This document shows positions 44,710 to 54,043 of a stretch of DNA of 64,000 nucleotides, piece after piece. The translations under genes were made by a program, and so were the position numbers. Positions within the stretch are counted from its first letter, which is position 1. Each line of letters begins with the position of its first letter. The notes under the pieces are model-generated. The model made no database searches, was not told where the DNA came from, and worked only from the letters and a program-made list of their open reading frames with translations. The stretch comes from Paraburkholderia sabiae (GTDB lineage Bacteria > Pseudomonadota > Gammaproteobacteria > Burkholderiales > Burkholderiaceae): the NCBI RefSeq assembly GCF_030412785.1, contig NZ_CP125295.1, positions 4,092,001 to 4,156,000 on the forward strand, written 5' to 3'.

Positions 44710-45639
44710 ATGAAAATCGGACTCCTGAATTGCGGCGGAACCATCACGGAAAGCTATCAGCTTGATGGGACGATCAAGCGTCTATTGGCACGCGATCTGA
44801 TCGCATTGAGCGGTCAGGCAGACTGGATCGGACATGACATCGATCCTGTCGATAGCTGCGATCTGACCTTCGCTTCACTTTGCCGTGCTCGGGATGTCAT
44901 ACGGCAGGATCGGGAGAGCGACGCGTTCGTCATGTGCTGCGGCACCGACGCAATGGAAGATGTCGCCTATGTCGCCGCTCTGCTTTTTGATCGTGACCGG
45001 CCTGTCGTTTTGACCGGTGCTGCGATACCCGGTGGCAATGCCAATGCCGATGGCCCGCGCAATCTGGCGGATTCTGCAAATCTGGCAAGGGCCATGCCGC
45101 AGGGCGCGAGCGCCCTCGTTGCCTTTGCGGGACGGATTTTCGATCCGGTCTCGATCGTCAAGGTATGGCCGCAGGCCATTCAGCCCTTCGGACCAGATAC
45201 GGCGATCCGCGGCTCCATTGAAGCCAATATCGTCACGCTCGCAGGATCGGGAATCGTTGACGAGAGTTACGCGGAACTCGATGTATCCGATCTTGGCGCC
45301 CGCGTTGCGATCGTCACGGAGACCTTCGGGTTACTCGTTGGCTTCCCGGATATCGCCAGACTCGACGGTATCGTCGTGGCAGGCAAGGGCGCGGGTGGCT
45401 TCTCCGCGCAGTCAGAGAGACTTCTGAGCGAAGCCGCTGGGCATATTCCTGTCGTGCTATCGACACGCTGCGCCCACGGTTTCCGGGTCAATCCAGCCGT
45501 CACCAAATATGCCTATGATCGCGCGCACAACCTCGGCCTGACCACGGCGGGTTATGACGGTCTGAACGCATCAAAGGCACGAATTCGGCTCATAGCCGAG
45601 CTTGGTCGTGCCAATCGAAGCGAAAAGGCTGGGCGCTGA
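44710..45639 (+). CDS. Asparaginase family protein
   Basis: 309 aa. The first nucleophile Thr lies in LLNCGGTITES (T11) and the second motif in CCGTDAMEDVAYVAALL; the triad continues with an Asp in that block and Lys in FDPVSIVKVWP. This is the L-asparaginase I/II fold with a catabolic set, so deamidation of asparagine or a related amide is likely. It has no signal peptide and acts in the cytosol. 12 nt after the PLP gene, so an operon. Confidence 0.85.
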   Translation: MKIGLLNCGGTITESYQLDGTIKRLLARDLIALSGQADWIGHDIDPVDSCDLTFASLCRARDVIRQDRESDAFVMCCGTDAMEDVAYVAALLFDRDRPVVLTGAAIPGGNANADGPRNLADSANLARAMPQGASALVAFAGRIFDPVSIVKVWPQAIQPFGPDTAIRGSIEANIVTLAGSGIVDESYAELDVSDLGARVAIVTETFGLLVGFPDIARLDGIVVAGKGAGGFSAQSERLLSEAAGHIPVVLSTRCAHGFRVNPAVTKYAYDRAHNLGLTTAGYDGLNASKARIRLIAELGRANRSEKAGR

Positions 45640-45978
45640 TCAGCGCCTCGTCCACCTGGGCTTGTTCGCGCGCTGTACTGCCCCAAAGTTCTTGTATCCC
45701 TGGCTGACGGTCCATTCGATCAACCCGGTGGGCGAGCAGTTGTCGTGGCGTATTGCCGCTTCGCTGCCTTGGGCGTCGATCTACAGCAGTCAGACTCCCC
45801 ACATCTCTTTCAATCAAGGTCGCGATGCACCGCTTGCAGTGCCCTCCTGCTGAGCGCACAAGAGAAACGCCGCCGGGGACGGCGGCACATTCAAGGATCT
45901 CAACAAAGATCCACCTGGTGCGCTGCGGTGCGGTGCGGGCGCGGGAACTAGGAGGCTCCCGCGTCAGTCCTGCTTCGA
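45640..45978. other. Gap between the catabolic cluster and the binding-protein gene
   Basis: No gene is supported. The + frame 45602-45853 overlaps the asparaginase end and continues as a peptide with no recognisable domain, so it is not called. The terminators for the two convergent units should lie here but no strong hairpin was identified. Confidence 0.35.
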
Positions 45979-47124
45979 TTACATCTTCTCGACCTCCAGC
46001 AGGGTTCGCTTGCCTTTGACGTATTTGTAGAGTGAGATGGAACTGTCCTTCAGGTCGCCGTGCTCGTCAAACCGGATATTGCCAATCAGGGTGTTGAGAT
46101 TGGTCGCGGGCATGGCGGACAGGATATCGGCGCGCGTGATCGAGTTGGAGCGTTTCATGGCATCGACGATCACGTAGACGGCGCTGTACGCAACCGGCGA
46201 GTAGACCACCGGATCGTGGCCGTACGCGGCCTTCAGTTCCTTGCCGAACGCGGCGCTGCCGGCCATCGCGGACAGATCGCCGCCCGCGACCGAGCAAACC
46301 AGGTTGTCGGCGGCGTCGCCGGCCAGCCTGGCCAAGTCGGTAGTGCAGACGCCGTCGCCCGCCAGAATCCTGGCGCGAATTGCCAACTGCATAGCCTGCC
46401 TGGCGAAGGGACCGCCGGTCGCGTCCTCGCCGCCATACATGATGGCGTCGGGGCGTTCGGCTTTAATCTTGGTCAGGATAGCCTTGAAGTCAGTGGCCTT
46501 ATCGTTGGTGGCCTCGCGCGATAGCACCTGGATGCCTTCGGCCCTGGCGGTCTTCTCGAACTGGTCCGCAAGGCCCTGGCCGTAGGCCGTGGCGTCATCG
46601 ACGATGACGACCGTCTTGACCTTCTGGTTTTGGGCGTACTTGGCGAGGGCGGGACCCTGCTGGGCGTCGGTGCCGATCACGCGGAAGGCGGTCTTGTAGC
46701 CTTGCAGCGTGTACTGCGGGTTGGTGGAGCCCGGGGTGATCTGGGTGACGCCGTTGTCGCGGTAGATTTTGGACGCGGGGATGGACACGCCAGAGTTCAG
46801 GTGGCCGATCACTGCCACGACACCGTCGTCGACCAGCTTCTGCGCGACATTCGTACCGGTCCGGGGATCGGCCTGGTCATCCAGCGAATCGACCTCCAGG
46901 ACGACCTTCTGGCCGCCGATGACCAGATTGCCGGCCTTGTTGATCTGCTGGACGGCGAGCTTGACGCCATCGGCCGCATCCTGGCCCATGTGGGCGATGT
47001 TGCCGGTCAGCGGGGCAGCGCTGCCGATCTTCACGGTCACGTCGGCGAGAGCGGCTTGACCGTAGGCCATGACGATGCACGCGAGAGTCAGCGCAGCGTT
47101 GATGGGTTTGAGTTGAGATTTCAT
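45979..47124 (-). CDS. Branched-chain amino acid-type ABC transporter periplasmic binding protein
   Basis: 381 aa. Signal peptide to about residue 27 (cleavage after AALA), then DVTVKIGSAAPLTGNIAHMGQDAADGVKLAVQQINKAGN, the LivJ/LivK signature, then type I binding-protein folds (VVIVDDATAYGQGLADQFEKTA; AIMYGGEDATGGPFA). AGAGGC lies before ATG 47124. No LivH/M/G/F genes are beside it, so it likely docks to a permease elsewhere. It converges on the amino-acid catabolic genes and may supply their substrate. Confidence 0.9.
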   Translation of the reverse strand: MKSQLKPINAALTLACIVMAYGQAALADVTVKIGSAAPLTGNIAHMGQDAADGVKLAVQQINKAGNLVIGGQKVVLEVDSLDDQADPRTGTNVAQKLVDDGVVAVIGHLNSGVSIPASKIYRDNGVTQITPGSTNPQYTLQGYKTAFRVIGTDAQQGPALAKYAQNQKVKTVVIVDDATAYGQGLADQFEKTARAEGIQVLSREATNDKATDFKAILTKIKAERPDAIMYGGEDATGGPFARQAMQLAIRARILAGDGVCTTDLARLAGDAADNLVCSVAGGDLSAMAGSAAFGKELKAAYGHDPVVYSPVAYSAVYVIVDAMKRSNSITRADILSAMPATNLNTLIGNIRFDEHGDLKDSSISLYKYVKGKRTLLEVEKM

Positions 47125-47558
47125 AGCTTGCCTCTTGTTGAACTGGTTGCTGTTGAAAAATGCGTACGGCGTCCCCTATCGAAGTTGTCGGCACTGGCGA
47201 CATTTCGAATGTCAGTATTCGTCAGAGCAGTTCATCAACCGCGGGTAAGCTGATTAGTACTCCGTAGCGTGGCGATCCTCAAACTGGCCGCTCGTCGGCG
47301 GTCCGTCTGTTCCGCGCGGGCCATTTTCAGAAAGATTATCTAGAATTAAATAAAATGTATTGTTGACGCGTTGGTTCAGCGAGCAGGCGTCTTTTTAAAC
47401 AACGGGCCGAACGTTTGTGACCTCGGAATGACAACTGCTCCCCGTTAAGAGACGTACTTCGAGGCTGGTTTCGAAGGTCGGCTTGGGGTCGGTTTGGTGC
47501 GTTCGCGGTTGGTCGGGGATCACGAGGGCGACGAGTGGGTGCAGTCGGCCACAGGCTG
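47125..47558. other. Binding-protein upstream region with one dispersed repeat
   Basis: About 430 bp without a gene. It holds an A/T-rich stretch around 47330-47370 that suits the divergent promoter, and a copy of the dispersed repeat at 47487-47551. Confidence 0.5.
47487..47551 (+). repeat. Dispersed repeat copy R1
   Basis: Member of a roughly 65-bp family that begins GGTCGGTTTGGTGCGTTCGC and ends GGGTNCAGTCGGCC. It matches, with a few differences, 49720 (truncated), 52368, 59351 and 59459. Confidence 0.7.
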
Positions 47559-48257
47559 TCAACGGCCGCGCTGGTCTATCTGACCGCTCCGTGCCACATA
47601 ACCGTCGGTTGGCGCTAGCATGATCGGTTGCTTGATGGGCTCTCGCTTTGACGCTGCCGCCAATCTGATAGCGCTGTCGAGTTCCGGAAATAATGTCGTC
47701 AAAAGAGAGGGGCCGTGACGGGCAATTGAAGCCCGATCAGCCTGCGTCGTGCCCATTGAAAAGCGTGGAAGGATGATAAGAGGTAGTGGCTCGGATACCC
47801 GCCTCAGATACGTCACGAACGACGGTGCTCTCCGCATAGCAGGCTCGATATAGGCGAGGACCGCAGCGAAGCGAACATCTTGTGCTGCGGCGTGCAGCTC
47901 ATCCACGCGCGCGACCTCGATCGGAACATATGCGTGGGCTCTAAGCAGATCGCAAAGTGAGCGCCTTACGTTCTCGGTAGCGCTGTAGGTCAGAACCCCT
48001 TTGGCCTGGCGGAATTGAAATGGGCCGATGATTCCCATGCTGCGTAGTCGCAAGTCACACGACAGCCACAGAAGCCTTGCCCGTTCATACGCCTCCCGGG
48101 TGCGATGGACAACGAGTGGGTCGATTGAATCGTCGCCGCTGAGGATGCGCACGGCATCGAACCGCTTCTGTAGTTCGATCAGCGCGTCCTCATATTCCTG
48201 TTGTAACAACTCATCGACCCTCATTGCTTCGATCGCCTTGACCCGTGGTATATCCAT
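47559..48257 (-). CDS. Hypothetical 232-aa protein
   Basis: Not recognised. Soluble and Arg-rich with helical stretches (EYEDALIELQKRFDAVRILSGDD; REAYERARLLWLSCDLRLRSMGIIG). The downstream end reaches into DNA near repeat R1, so the last residues may be altered. ATG 48257 or 48224 (MRVDELLQQ) could be the start. Confidence 0.6.
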   Translation of the reverse strand: MDIPRVKAIEAMRVDELLQQEYEDALIELQKRFDAVRILSGDDSIDPLVVHRTREAYERARLLWLSCDLRLRSMGIIGPFQFRQAKGVLTYSATENVRRSLCDLLRAHAYVPIEVARVDELHAAAQDVRFAAVLAYIEPAMRRAPSFVTYLRRVSEPLPLIILPRFSMGTTQADRASIARHGPSLLTTLFPELDSAIRLAAASKREPIKQPIMLAPTDGYVARSGQIDQRGR

Positions 48258-48367
48258 AATCGTAACCGGACGAAGGCTGTATCGTGCATTCGGAGAAGAA
48301 CGGAGCGGACGCGCGCAGACAACGATGACGAGCTTGTTCAGATGAATGATGCAGGCGATGCGTCAGA

Positions 48368-48619
48368 TCACTGTGGCTGGCGCGCCATACAGTCGATGAA
48401 CGCACGAGCTCGTCGAAGCCCGTATTCGGCCGCCGCACTTTCGGATATGAAATCGACGTTTTCCGGGTAGCTTGCGACCGGGGCGATCTGATCGTCGCAG
48501 GCGTATATGACCCACAAAACTGTGAAGCGACGCAGTACGCCGGTGAAAGAAAGGGAGAAGGTGATCCTAACTTCAACGTCGATCTGGTACCCGCGGTACG
48601 GCTCGCAAGATTGACGCAT
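48368..48619 (-). CDS. Hypothetical 83-aa protein, YRGY type
   Basis: GGAGG lies 5 nt before ATG 48619, fixing a short protein MRQSCEPYRGYQIDVEVRITFSLSF...RRARAFIDCMARQPQ. The YRGY start and the ARAFID-type ending mirror the 36131-36349 product. Small conserved Burkholderiaceae domain of unknown role. Confidence 0.6.
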   Translation of the reverse strand: MRQSCEPYRGYQIDVEVRITFSLSFTGVLRRFTVLWVIYACDDQIAPVASYPENVDFISESAAAEYGLRRARAFIDCMARQPQ

Positions 48620-49319
48620 GGCGCCCTCCAGCACGAACGAGGTATGCATGTGGGGTAGTCGGTTGCGCATCCCTCGTACCCGATGCGAGCGGCGGGTACG
48701 CAGACGCCAAGTGAAAGCAGAACGCGACCGACGCTGCCGACCGCAAATATCGTGTTGCTTGCAACGCGAAGCGCTTGTTTGGGAAGGCAATCCGATCCCG
48801 GAGCACGCGCTGCCCACGCTTTTCGATCCGTGACCCCGGGCAGGGCCACCCAACCGGCGTGGGAGGCAGGCATGGGACTGGGCCTGAACATCTGCCGCTG
48901 CAAGATGCGCTACTGTGCTCCGGCCTCCTGCCAGTGCTGAGACTTTGCCGCTGATTCAGGCGGCAAGGGAAATCGGACGACCACCGCCCCGCCACGTAGG
49001 ACTCCCGGCGGGAACCCGCAACGCCTCCAGGCTAATTGCGCAGCCCGCACTGCTCATTACGGCCTACATATACCTTTCAATCACGAAGCGCTGCTCAAGA
49101 ATTAAGCACGCACTGGCGACCGCATGTCGCACTGCACACACGAGTAAAACCGTTATAGTGGCTGGGTTTGGGTCGCCCTATTTTTGCAGTGCGGTTCAGA
49201 TCGCCAGGCGCGATCGGGCCCCGTGTGCGGCCTTGCCGGTTGTCGAAAAAGGGCGCCGAAGTGATTCGGCCCCCTGTCAGCTTCGCCAGTCTCTGCCTAC
49301 ACCTCAAAAGGAAGTCCCT
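48620..49319. other. 700-bp gene-poor stretch
   Basis: No supported gene. Frames on either strand are Arg/Pro-rich with no ribosome site. The terminal part upstream of 49320 probably holds the promoter of the small exported peptide. Confidence 0.35.
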
Positions 49320-49475
49320 GTGAAATACATTCCCCGCATCGCCGCATCTGCTGCCCTCGTCGTCGTCGCTTTCGCTGCTGTCACGTTTGCCCAGATCAAG
49401 TTCGCTCCGGATTCCGCCGAGAAGAACCCGGTTGCCCGGATCGTCCTCAACGTCGAGTCGCAACTGAACGGCTGA
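49320..49475 (+). CDS. Small membrane or exported peptide, 51 aa
   Basis: GTG start at 49320 behind AAGGAAG. The sequence VKYIPRIAASAALVVVAFAAVTFAQIKFAPDSAEKNPVARIVLNVESQLNG has one hydrophobic helix that looks like a signal peptide or anchor, followed by a short tail. The longer frame upstream is not supported. Too small to name. Confidence 0.45.
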   Translation: MKYIPRIAASAALVVVAFAAVTFAQIKFAPDSAEKNPVARIVLNVESQLNG

Positions 49476-49719
49476 TCCCCGCCCTCAACGACAGGCGCCG
49501 TCGTCCTCGGCGCTCTCGCGCCAGTTGCCGCTCCGTACCGCGGCACCACGCGCACTGCTGGCCGGCGATGCCAAACTCATGTTTGAGCGTTTCCAATCCC
49601 TCCTCGCGCGCCAGATTGCTGCACGGAAAGAACGTCTGCATTTCTGCCAGCGCACACGATCGAAAAGCCCGTCGCCATCCACATGGGATGTGCAGCGGGC
49701 TGCACGGAACGTCCTGAAC

Positions 49720-49758
49720 GGTCGGTTTGGTGCATTCGCCATCGGCCCGGAATCGGCC
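49720..49758 (+). repeat. Dispersed repeat copy R2, interrupted by the IS1182-like element
   Basis: Shares GGTCGGTTTGGTGC-TTCGCC with the other copies but is cut off by the left inverted repeat of the transposon at 49755. Confidence 0.6.
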
Positions 49759-51373
49759 GATTCTGTTGAAAAACTCGCCCGAGAAGTGGAATCTTGCCTA
49801 TCCTGGTAGACATCGATCGGCGGGGGGTACATCGTCATGATGGGTCAACAAGGTGGTGGTCAGGATAGTCTCTTCTACGCCTTCAACCTTGATGATCATG
49901 TGCCGCGCGACCATCCGCTGCGAGGAATCGATCACTTCTTTGACGCTGGAGACCTGCGGCAACACCTGGCGCCGTTCTACAGTCACACGGGGCGTCCCTC
50001 AATCGATCCAGAATTGATAGTCCGCATGCTGCTCGTGGGCTACTGCTTCGGTATTCGCTCCGAACGCAGACTGTGCGAAGAGGTTCATCTGAACTTGGCG
50101 TATCGCTGGTTCTGTCACCTGGGGCTGGACGACGCCGTCCCGAATCATTCGACCTTCTCAAAGAACCGGCATGGCCGGTTTCGCGATAGCGATACACTGC
50201 GTCACGTGTTCGAATCGGTTCTGCGGCGATGCATGAGCGAAGGACTGGTGGGCGGCGAAGGCTTCGCCGTTGACGCGAGTGTCGTGAAGGCAGACGCCAA
50301 TCGTGCTCGCGGCGCTGCTGGCATTGAAGGTGTCGACTGGAGCGCGCTGGATCGACCAAGTCGCGCGGTACGTGAATATCTCAAGGCGCTCGACGAGAGT
50401 GCTGTAGCTAACGACAGCACGTCGCCAGAGACAGAGCCTGAAACGCCGCCGAAGAAGATCTCGCTGACTGATCCGGCAGCGCGTTATACCGCCGCCCCGG
50501 GAGGTCCAGCCTGCTACGCATACTCCACCAACTACCTGATCGATCTGCAGGCCGGAATCATCGTCGATGTTGAGGCCACGCCGGCACACAGATCGCAGGA
50601 GGTTGAGTCGACGAAGACGATGATCGATCGGGTCGAAGAGCGTTTCCATCTCAGGCCTGAACGTTTGGTGGGGGACACCGCCTACGGCACGGGAAAGATG
50701 CTCGGCTGGATGGTGGAGGAAAAAGGTATCGAGCCTCACGTTCCCGTCTGGCAAAGAGCGGCGCATGCCGACAACGTCTTCCCTAACAGTGATTTCGATT
50801 GGATAGAACAGGCCAACGAGTATCGCTGTCCCGGCGGCCATGCGCTGCGCAGCAACTGGCGTGCGTTCAAGAATGCTCGCACGCACGTGACAAAGGAGGA
50901 CACGGTTATATATCGGTCAAGTCAGCACGATTGTGCTGAGTGCTCGATGAAGAATCAATGTTGTCCGGACACCCCAAGACGTAAGATCACTCGCAGCGTT
51001 CACGAAGCCGCACGCGACCACGCCAGGGCCATCGCGACAACCCCGCAATACAAACGGTCCCGCCGTGAACGCAAGAAAGTAGAGATGCTCTTCGCTCATC
51101 TGAAACGGATTCTGAGGCTGGATCGACTGCGACTGCGAGGACTCAGCGGCGCACACGATGAGTTCTTGCTAGCAGCGACAGCGCAGAATCTGCGGCGAAT
51201 GGCAAAGAGGTTGATGTGGGGCAGTAAAAAGGCGGAAGTCGCGACTGCGTGATGCAGTTCGGGCCGCCGAATCGCCCCGCCGATTTTACTTGTGAGCGAA
51301 ACCGTCAGCGCGACAGGCAGGATAAAGCCACGTGGCGCCAGCATCGGAGTCGAGTTTTTCAACAGAATCGGCC
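49755..51373 (+). mobile_element. IS1182-like insertion sequence
   Basis: About 1.6 kb. Inverted ends of at least 20 bp: GGCCGATTCTGTTGAAAAAC at the left (49755 on) and its complement ending at 51373. They enclose one transposase. No clear target duplication was found. It inserted into, or ended in, a copy of the dispersed repeat. Confidence 0.8.
49837..51252 (+). CDS. IS1182 family transposase
   Basis: 471-aa DDE transposase. N-terminal domain RDHPLRGIDHFFD; catalytic Asp in FAVDASVVKADANRARG and in LVGDTAYGTGKMLGW, Glu in RKKVEMLFAHLKRIL. A Cys-rich segment (CPGGH; CAECSMKNQCCP) is the usual IS1182 zinc-like insertion. Intact. Confidence 0.92.
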   Translation: MMGQQGGGQDSLFYAFNLDDHVPRDHPLRGIDHFFDAGDLRQHLAPFYSHTGRPSIDPELIVRMLLVGYCFGIRSERRLCEEVHLNLAYRWFCHLGLDDAVPNHSTFSKNRHGRFRDSDTLRHVFESVLRRCMSEGLVGGEGFAVDASVVKADANRARGAAGIEGVDWSALDRPSRAVREYLKALDESAVANDSTSPETEPETPPKKISLTDPAARYTAAPGGPACYAYSTNYLIDLQAGIIVDVEATPAHRSQEVESTKTMIDRVEERFHLRPERLVGDTAYGTGKMLGWMVEEKGIEPHVPVWQRAAHADNVFPNSDFDWIEQANEYRCPGGHALRSNWRAFKNARTHVTKEDTVIYRSSQHDCAECSMKNQCCPDTPRRKITRSVHEAARDHARAIATTPQYKRSRRERKKVEMLFAHLKRILRLDRLRLRGLSGAHDEFLLAATAQNLRRMAKRLMWGSKKAEVATA

Positions 51374-51463
51374 AGTAGCGGTCGGTGACGGACGGACGCA
51401 GATCGTCGACAATGGGTAGCGACGACCCGCAACTTTAAGTCAATTATCAAGCCTCCTATAAGC

Positions 51464-51817
51464 ATGCCACTCGAATACCTTGTCATGTTTCAATACCATG
51501 AGCCCGAATCCCGCCGACTATTCGAGCAAGGAGTGATTGAAGACTATGAATCAACGACTGGAGTTTTCATTACGGCCAACTCGGCAGAAGAAGCGTTGAT
51601 TTGGTGCAACGCAATCGCGCAGGAGGTCCTTTGGCACTGCAATGACGACAGGTCGTTGGACTGGAAGCAATCGGGATATTCGTGCTGGATTGAATCCGAT
51701 CTTGAAACGTCGTCATGGGGTCATTGTTTGGGCTTTTTTCAGCATGTGCTGGTCGGTGAAATGCCCAATGTCGACGCAATGGGTACTGACGCATACGTTA
51801 GCTGGCAGAAGCGGTAG
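51464..51817 (+). CDS. Hypothetical 117-aa protein
   Basis: Not recognised. Acidic and Trp-rich (ALIWCNAIAQEVLWHCNDDRSLDWKQSGYSCWIE), ending VDAMGTDAYVSWQKR. Size and acidity recall immunity proteins, but nothing confirms that. Just downstream of the IS1182-like element. Confidence 0.55.
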   Translation: MPLEYLVMFQYHEPESRRLFEQGVIEDYESTTGVFITANSAEEALIWCNAIAQEVLWHCNDDRSLDWKQSGYSCWIESDLETSSWGHCLGFFQHVLVGEMPNVDAMGTDAYVSWQKR

Positions 51818-52016
51818 CTCAACCGGGCGCCGTTCGAATGACCGAGTTCGAGAATTGCGAGATACCGCTCAGGGTCGTTTCATGCCTTTTGCATGAGGTG
51901 CGTCCCGCGAGACGACGCGGGCGCCCGTTCGTGAGCCGCTGTGCGGCCAGAAACGGGGGTAGACGACGATCCCGTCAAAATCGTCGATAACTAGACGAAA
52001 CTACTCCGGTCTCCCT

Positions 52017-52298
52017 ATGTATTGCCCGTACTGCTCCGCACAGCTGATCGAATCACGTGGAGGTGAGCTTCAGTGTCCTTTGAGCGGATCATTATTTAGC
52101 ATTTCTGTTCGAGCGCAATTCGAGAGGCTTGCATTGAGTGCTCCGGCTCCGATCTCGGGGCCGTTCAAGCTCGGAGAATGGTTTTGCCCCTGTTGTGGCA
52201 AGCAAACCGACGATGGGCATTGTGCATCGTGTGGCCAGGTGATTTCGAGTCGGCTTGCGCGCGAACTATTGGAATTAAATCCGCACCAGTGCGAATAA
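52017..52298 (+). CDS. Zinc-ribbon hypothetical protein
   Basis: 93 aa with two zinc-ribbon units: MYCPYCSAQL near residue 3 and FCPCCGKQTDDGHCASCGQ near 57. Four CxxC pairs suit two Zn sites. No enzyme domain. Probably a small regulatory or scaffolding protein; name unknown. Confidence 0.6.
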   Translation: MYCPYCSAQLIESRGGELQCPLSGSLFSISVRAQFERLALSAPAPISGPFKLGEWFCPCCGKQTDDGHCASCGQVISSRLARELLELNPHQCE

Positions 52299-52875
52299 AA
52301 CAATCCTGCGTGCAGCGTTGAACGCAACATCGAACGACCGCTTTGCACGGAATCGAAAGACCGCAACGGGTCGCTTTGGTGCGTTCGCCGTCGGTCCGGA
52401 GTCTAAAGGCGATGAATGGGTACAGTCGGCCACAACCGGTCGTTCGACAGATGCGCCTCGATCGTTGACACCCATTAGCGGACCCGGTGTCAAGCGAGCA
52501 AACAATCTCCTCGGCCAGGTGAGCGGCCGATGTCGCTTCTACTGATCGAAGGCAGTAGCCAATCGCACCCGTTTCTTCGCTTCGTGGCTGCGACGGATCG
52601 CGCCAGACACCCATCAGGATCAAGCGATCGGCGTGCAGCGGTTGCCTGTCGCCCTGGTGGCTCTGCCACCCCAGAAGAACTTTGGTGCCGCAACGCGTCC
52701 ATCGGGTTCGCACAATACTCGTGGTTGCCAAACGTCCGGCACCAATCCAGGGCTGGCTCGTGTTGCAGGCGATCCGCTTTGCTGTACTTCGGGGACGGCG
52801 GCACGACATCCCATTCAATCTCGGTGGCTTCTGGCCCAGTCAACGATAAGGGCTTGCCGGTCGCCGTCGTAACGC
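52299..52875. other. Repeat-rich stretch between zinc-ribbon gene and IS110 element
   Basis: Contains repeat R3 at 52368-52432. The minus-strand frames 52490-52870 share broken pieces that look like a decayed gene, but no family was recognised, so none is called. If the IS110-like element has a downstream end, it lies here. Confidence 0.4.
52368..52432 (+). repeat. Dispersed repeat copy R3
   Basis: Complete copy: GGTCGCTTTGGTGCGTTCGC at the left end and GGGTACAGTCGGCC at the right end. Confidence 0.75.
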
Positions 52876-53889
52876 TTATGCGAAGCAGCGAGTCACATCA
52901 AATGGTTTGCGCTCCTTCAGCATGTGGAAACACGCGCGGGCCAGCTTGTGAGCCAGAGCCTTGCGAGCGAGCACTGAATTCGTCCTCGCTTTCTTGCGTT
53001 CGTAGAACCGCCGGGCTTCGGTGCTAAAGTGCATCGCGAAGTTGGCCGCCTCGATGAATGCCCAGCACAGGTATGGATTTCCGTTCCTGGTATTGCCTTC
53101 GCCCTTTTTCTTGCCGTTGCTCATGCGCTGGCTGTCCACGCACCGTGCGTAAGAAGCGAAGTTTCCAGCGTTGGCGAAACGATCGATGGTTCCGGTTTCG
53201 AGCATGATCACGGTGGCGAGCGTCTGGCCGATGCCGGGCACCGTGGTCAGCAAGACATAGTCGGGATGTCGCGCGACTTCCTTCCGGAGACGCCTTTCGA
53301 CGATAGCAATCTGATCGCGAAGCGTCGTGATGACCGCGATGTTCGCGCGGACCGCGAGCGCCACATTGTCGGGCAGGCCCATCTGATTGACAGCATGTTC
53401 GTCGAGTCGCTTGACCTGATTACTCGTGATTCGCGTGCCATACTGACGCGCTGTAATGTTCTCGACGGCGAGAATGTGACTGGTGCAGCTGCGTACCAGC
53501 TGCATTCGCTTGCGTGCCAGGTCTCGTACCTCACGGAGTCTCGCCGGCAGGATGGTGCCCACCGGAAGGATCCCCAGGCGTAGCAGGTGGGCCAGGTAAC
53601 GCGCGTCGGTCTCGTCGCCACTATGTTTGAGCCCGTCGTATTTTTTGATCGCGGTGGTGTTGGCGAGATGAACCACGTAGCCGGCCGTCTGCAGGCCGTC
53701 GACAAGCCAGTACCAGTTGAACGTGGATTCGACCACGACCCCGGCCATCCCGGCTCGCCATGGGGCAAGGAAAGCCAGGATCTTCGTCAGGTCGTTCGGC
53801 AGGCGTTTTTCGGCGACCACGCGGTCCGTTTCGTCGATCACGCTCACCACGCTATTGTTCGAATGCAGGTCAATGCCGCTATAGTTCAT
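52876..53889 (-). CDS. IS110-family transposase
   Basis: 337-aa DEDD-type recombinase. The N-terminal RuvC-like Asp is in SGIDLHSNNSVVSVID; Glu in VVVESTFNWYW and Asp pairs in SGDETDARYLAHLLR follow. C-terminal Tnp_20 domain (LLTTVPGIGQTLATVIMLETGTIDRF; GNPYLCWAFIEAANF) supplies the Ser nucleophile region. These enzymes are guided by a bridge RNA from the element. Both flanks are gene-free, so the limits are not fixed. Confidence 0.9.
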   Translation of the reverse strand: MNYSGIDLHSNNSVVSVIDETDRVVAEKRLPNDLTKILAFLAPWRAGMAGVVVESTFNWYWLVDGLQTAGYVVHLANTTAIKKYDGLKHSGDETDARYLAHLLRLGILPVGTILPARLREVRDLARKRMQLVRSCTSHILAVENITARQYGTRITSNQVKRLDEHAVNQMGLPDNVALAVRANIAVITTLRDQIAIVERRLRKEVARHPDYVLLTTVPGIGQTLATVIMLETGTIDRFANAGNFASYARCVDSQRMSNGKKKGEGNTRNGNPYLCWAFIEAANFAMHFSTEARRFYERKKARTNSVLARKALAHKLARACFHMLKERKPFDVTRCFA

Positions 53890-53936
53890 GATGACCTCCT
53901 TCTGGTTAAAGCTGTTTCGGCAAACTCACTTTAACC

Positions 53937-53958
53937 CCGTCGCCCGGCAGGGCGACGG
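53937..53958. repeat. Perfect hairpin upstream of the IS110 transposase
   Basis: 9-bp stem CCGTCGCCC with GGGCGACGG around GGCA, 48 nt upstream of the transposase start, in the region where IS110-group elements encode their bridge RNA. Fits one of its stem-loops, but no full fold was done. Confidence 0.4.
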
Positions 53959-54043
53959 CAGGGGTCCGCTAGATGATTTTCAATCGACCACCAAGTACCG
54001 TGCGACCTCCACGCGAACTGCAACTCGATAGGAAAGACTGGGC

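Noticed and set aside
45602..45853. Frame after the asparaginase resembling a LysR or transposase fragment
   Set aside because: Composition suggests a folded peptide but no motif could be identified.
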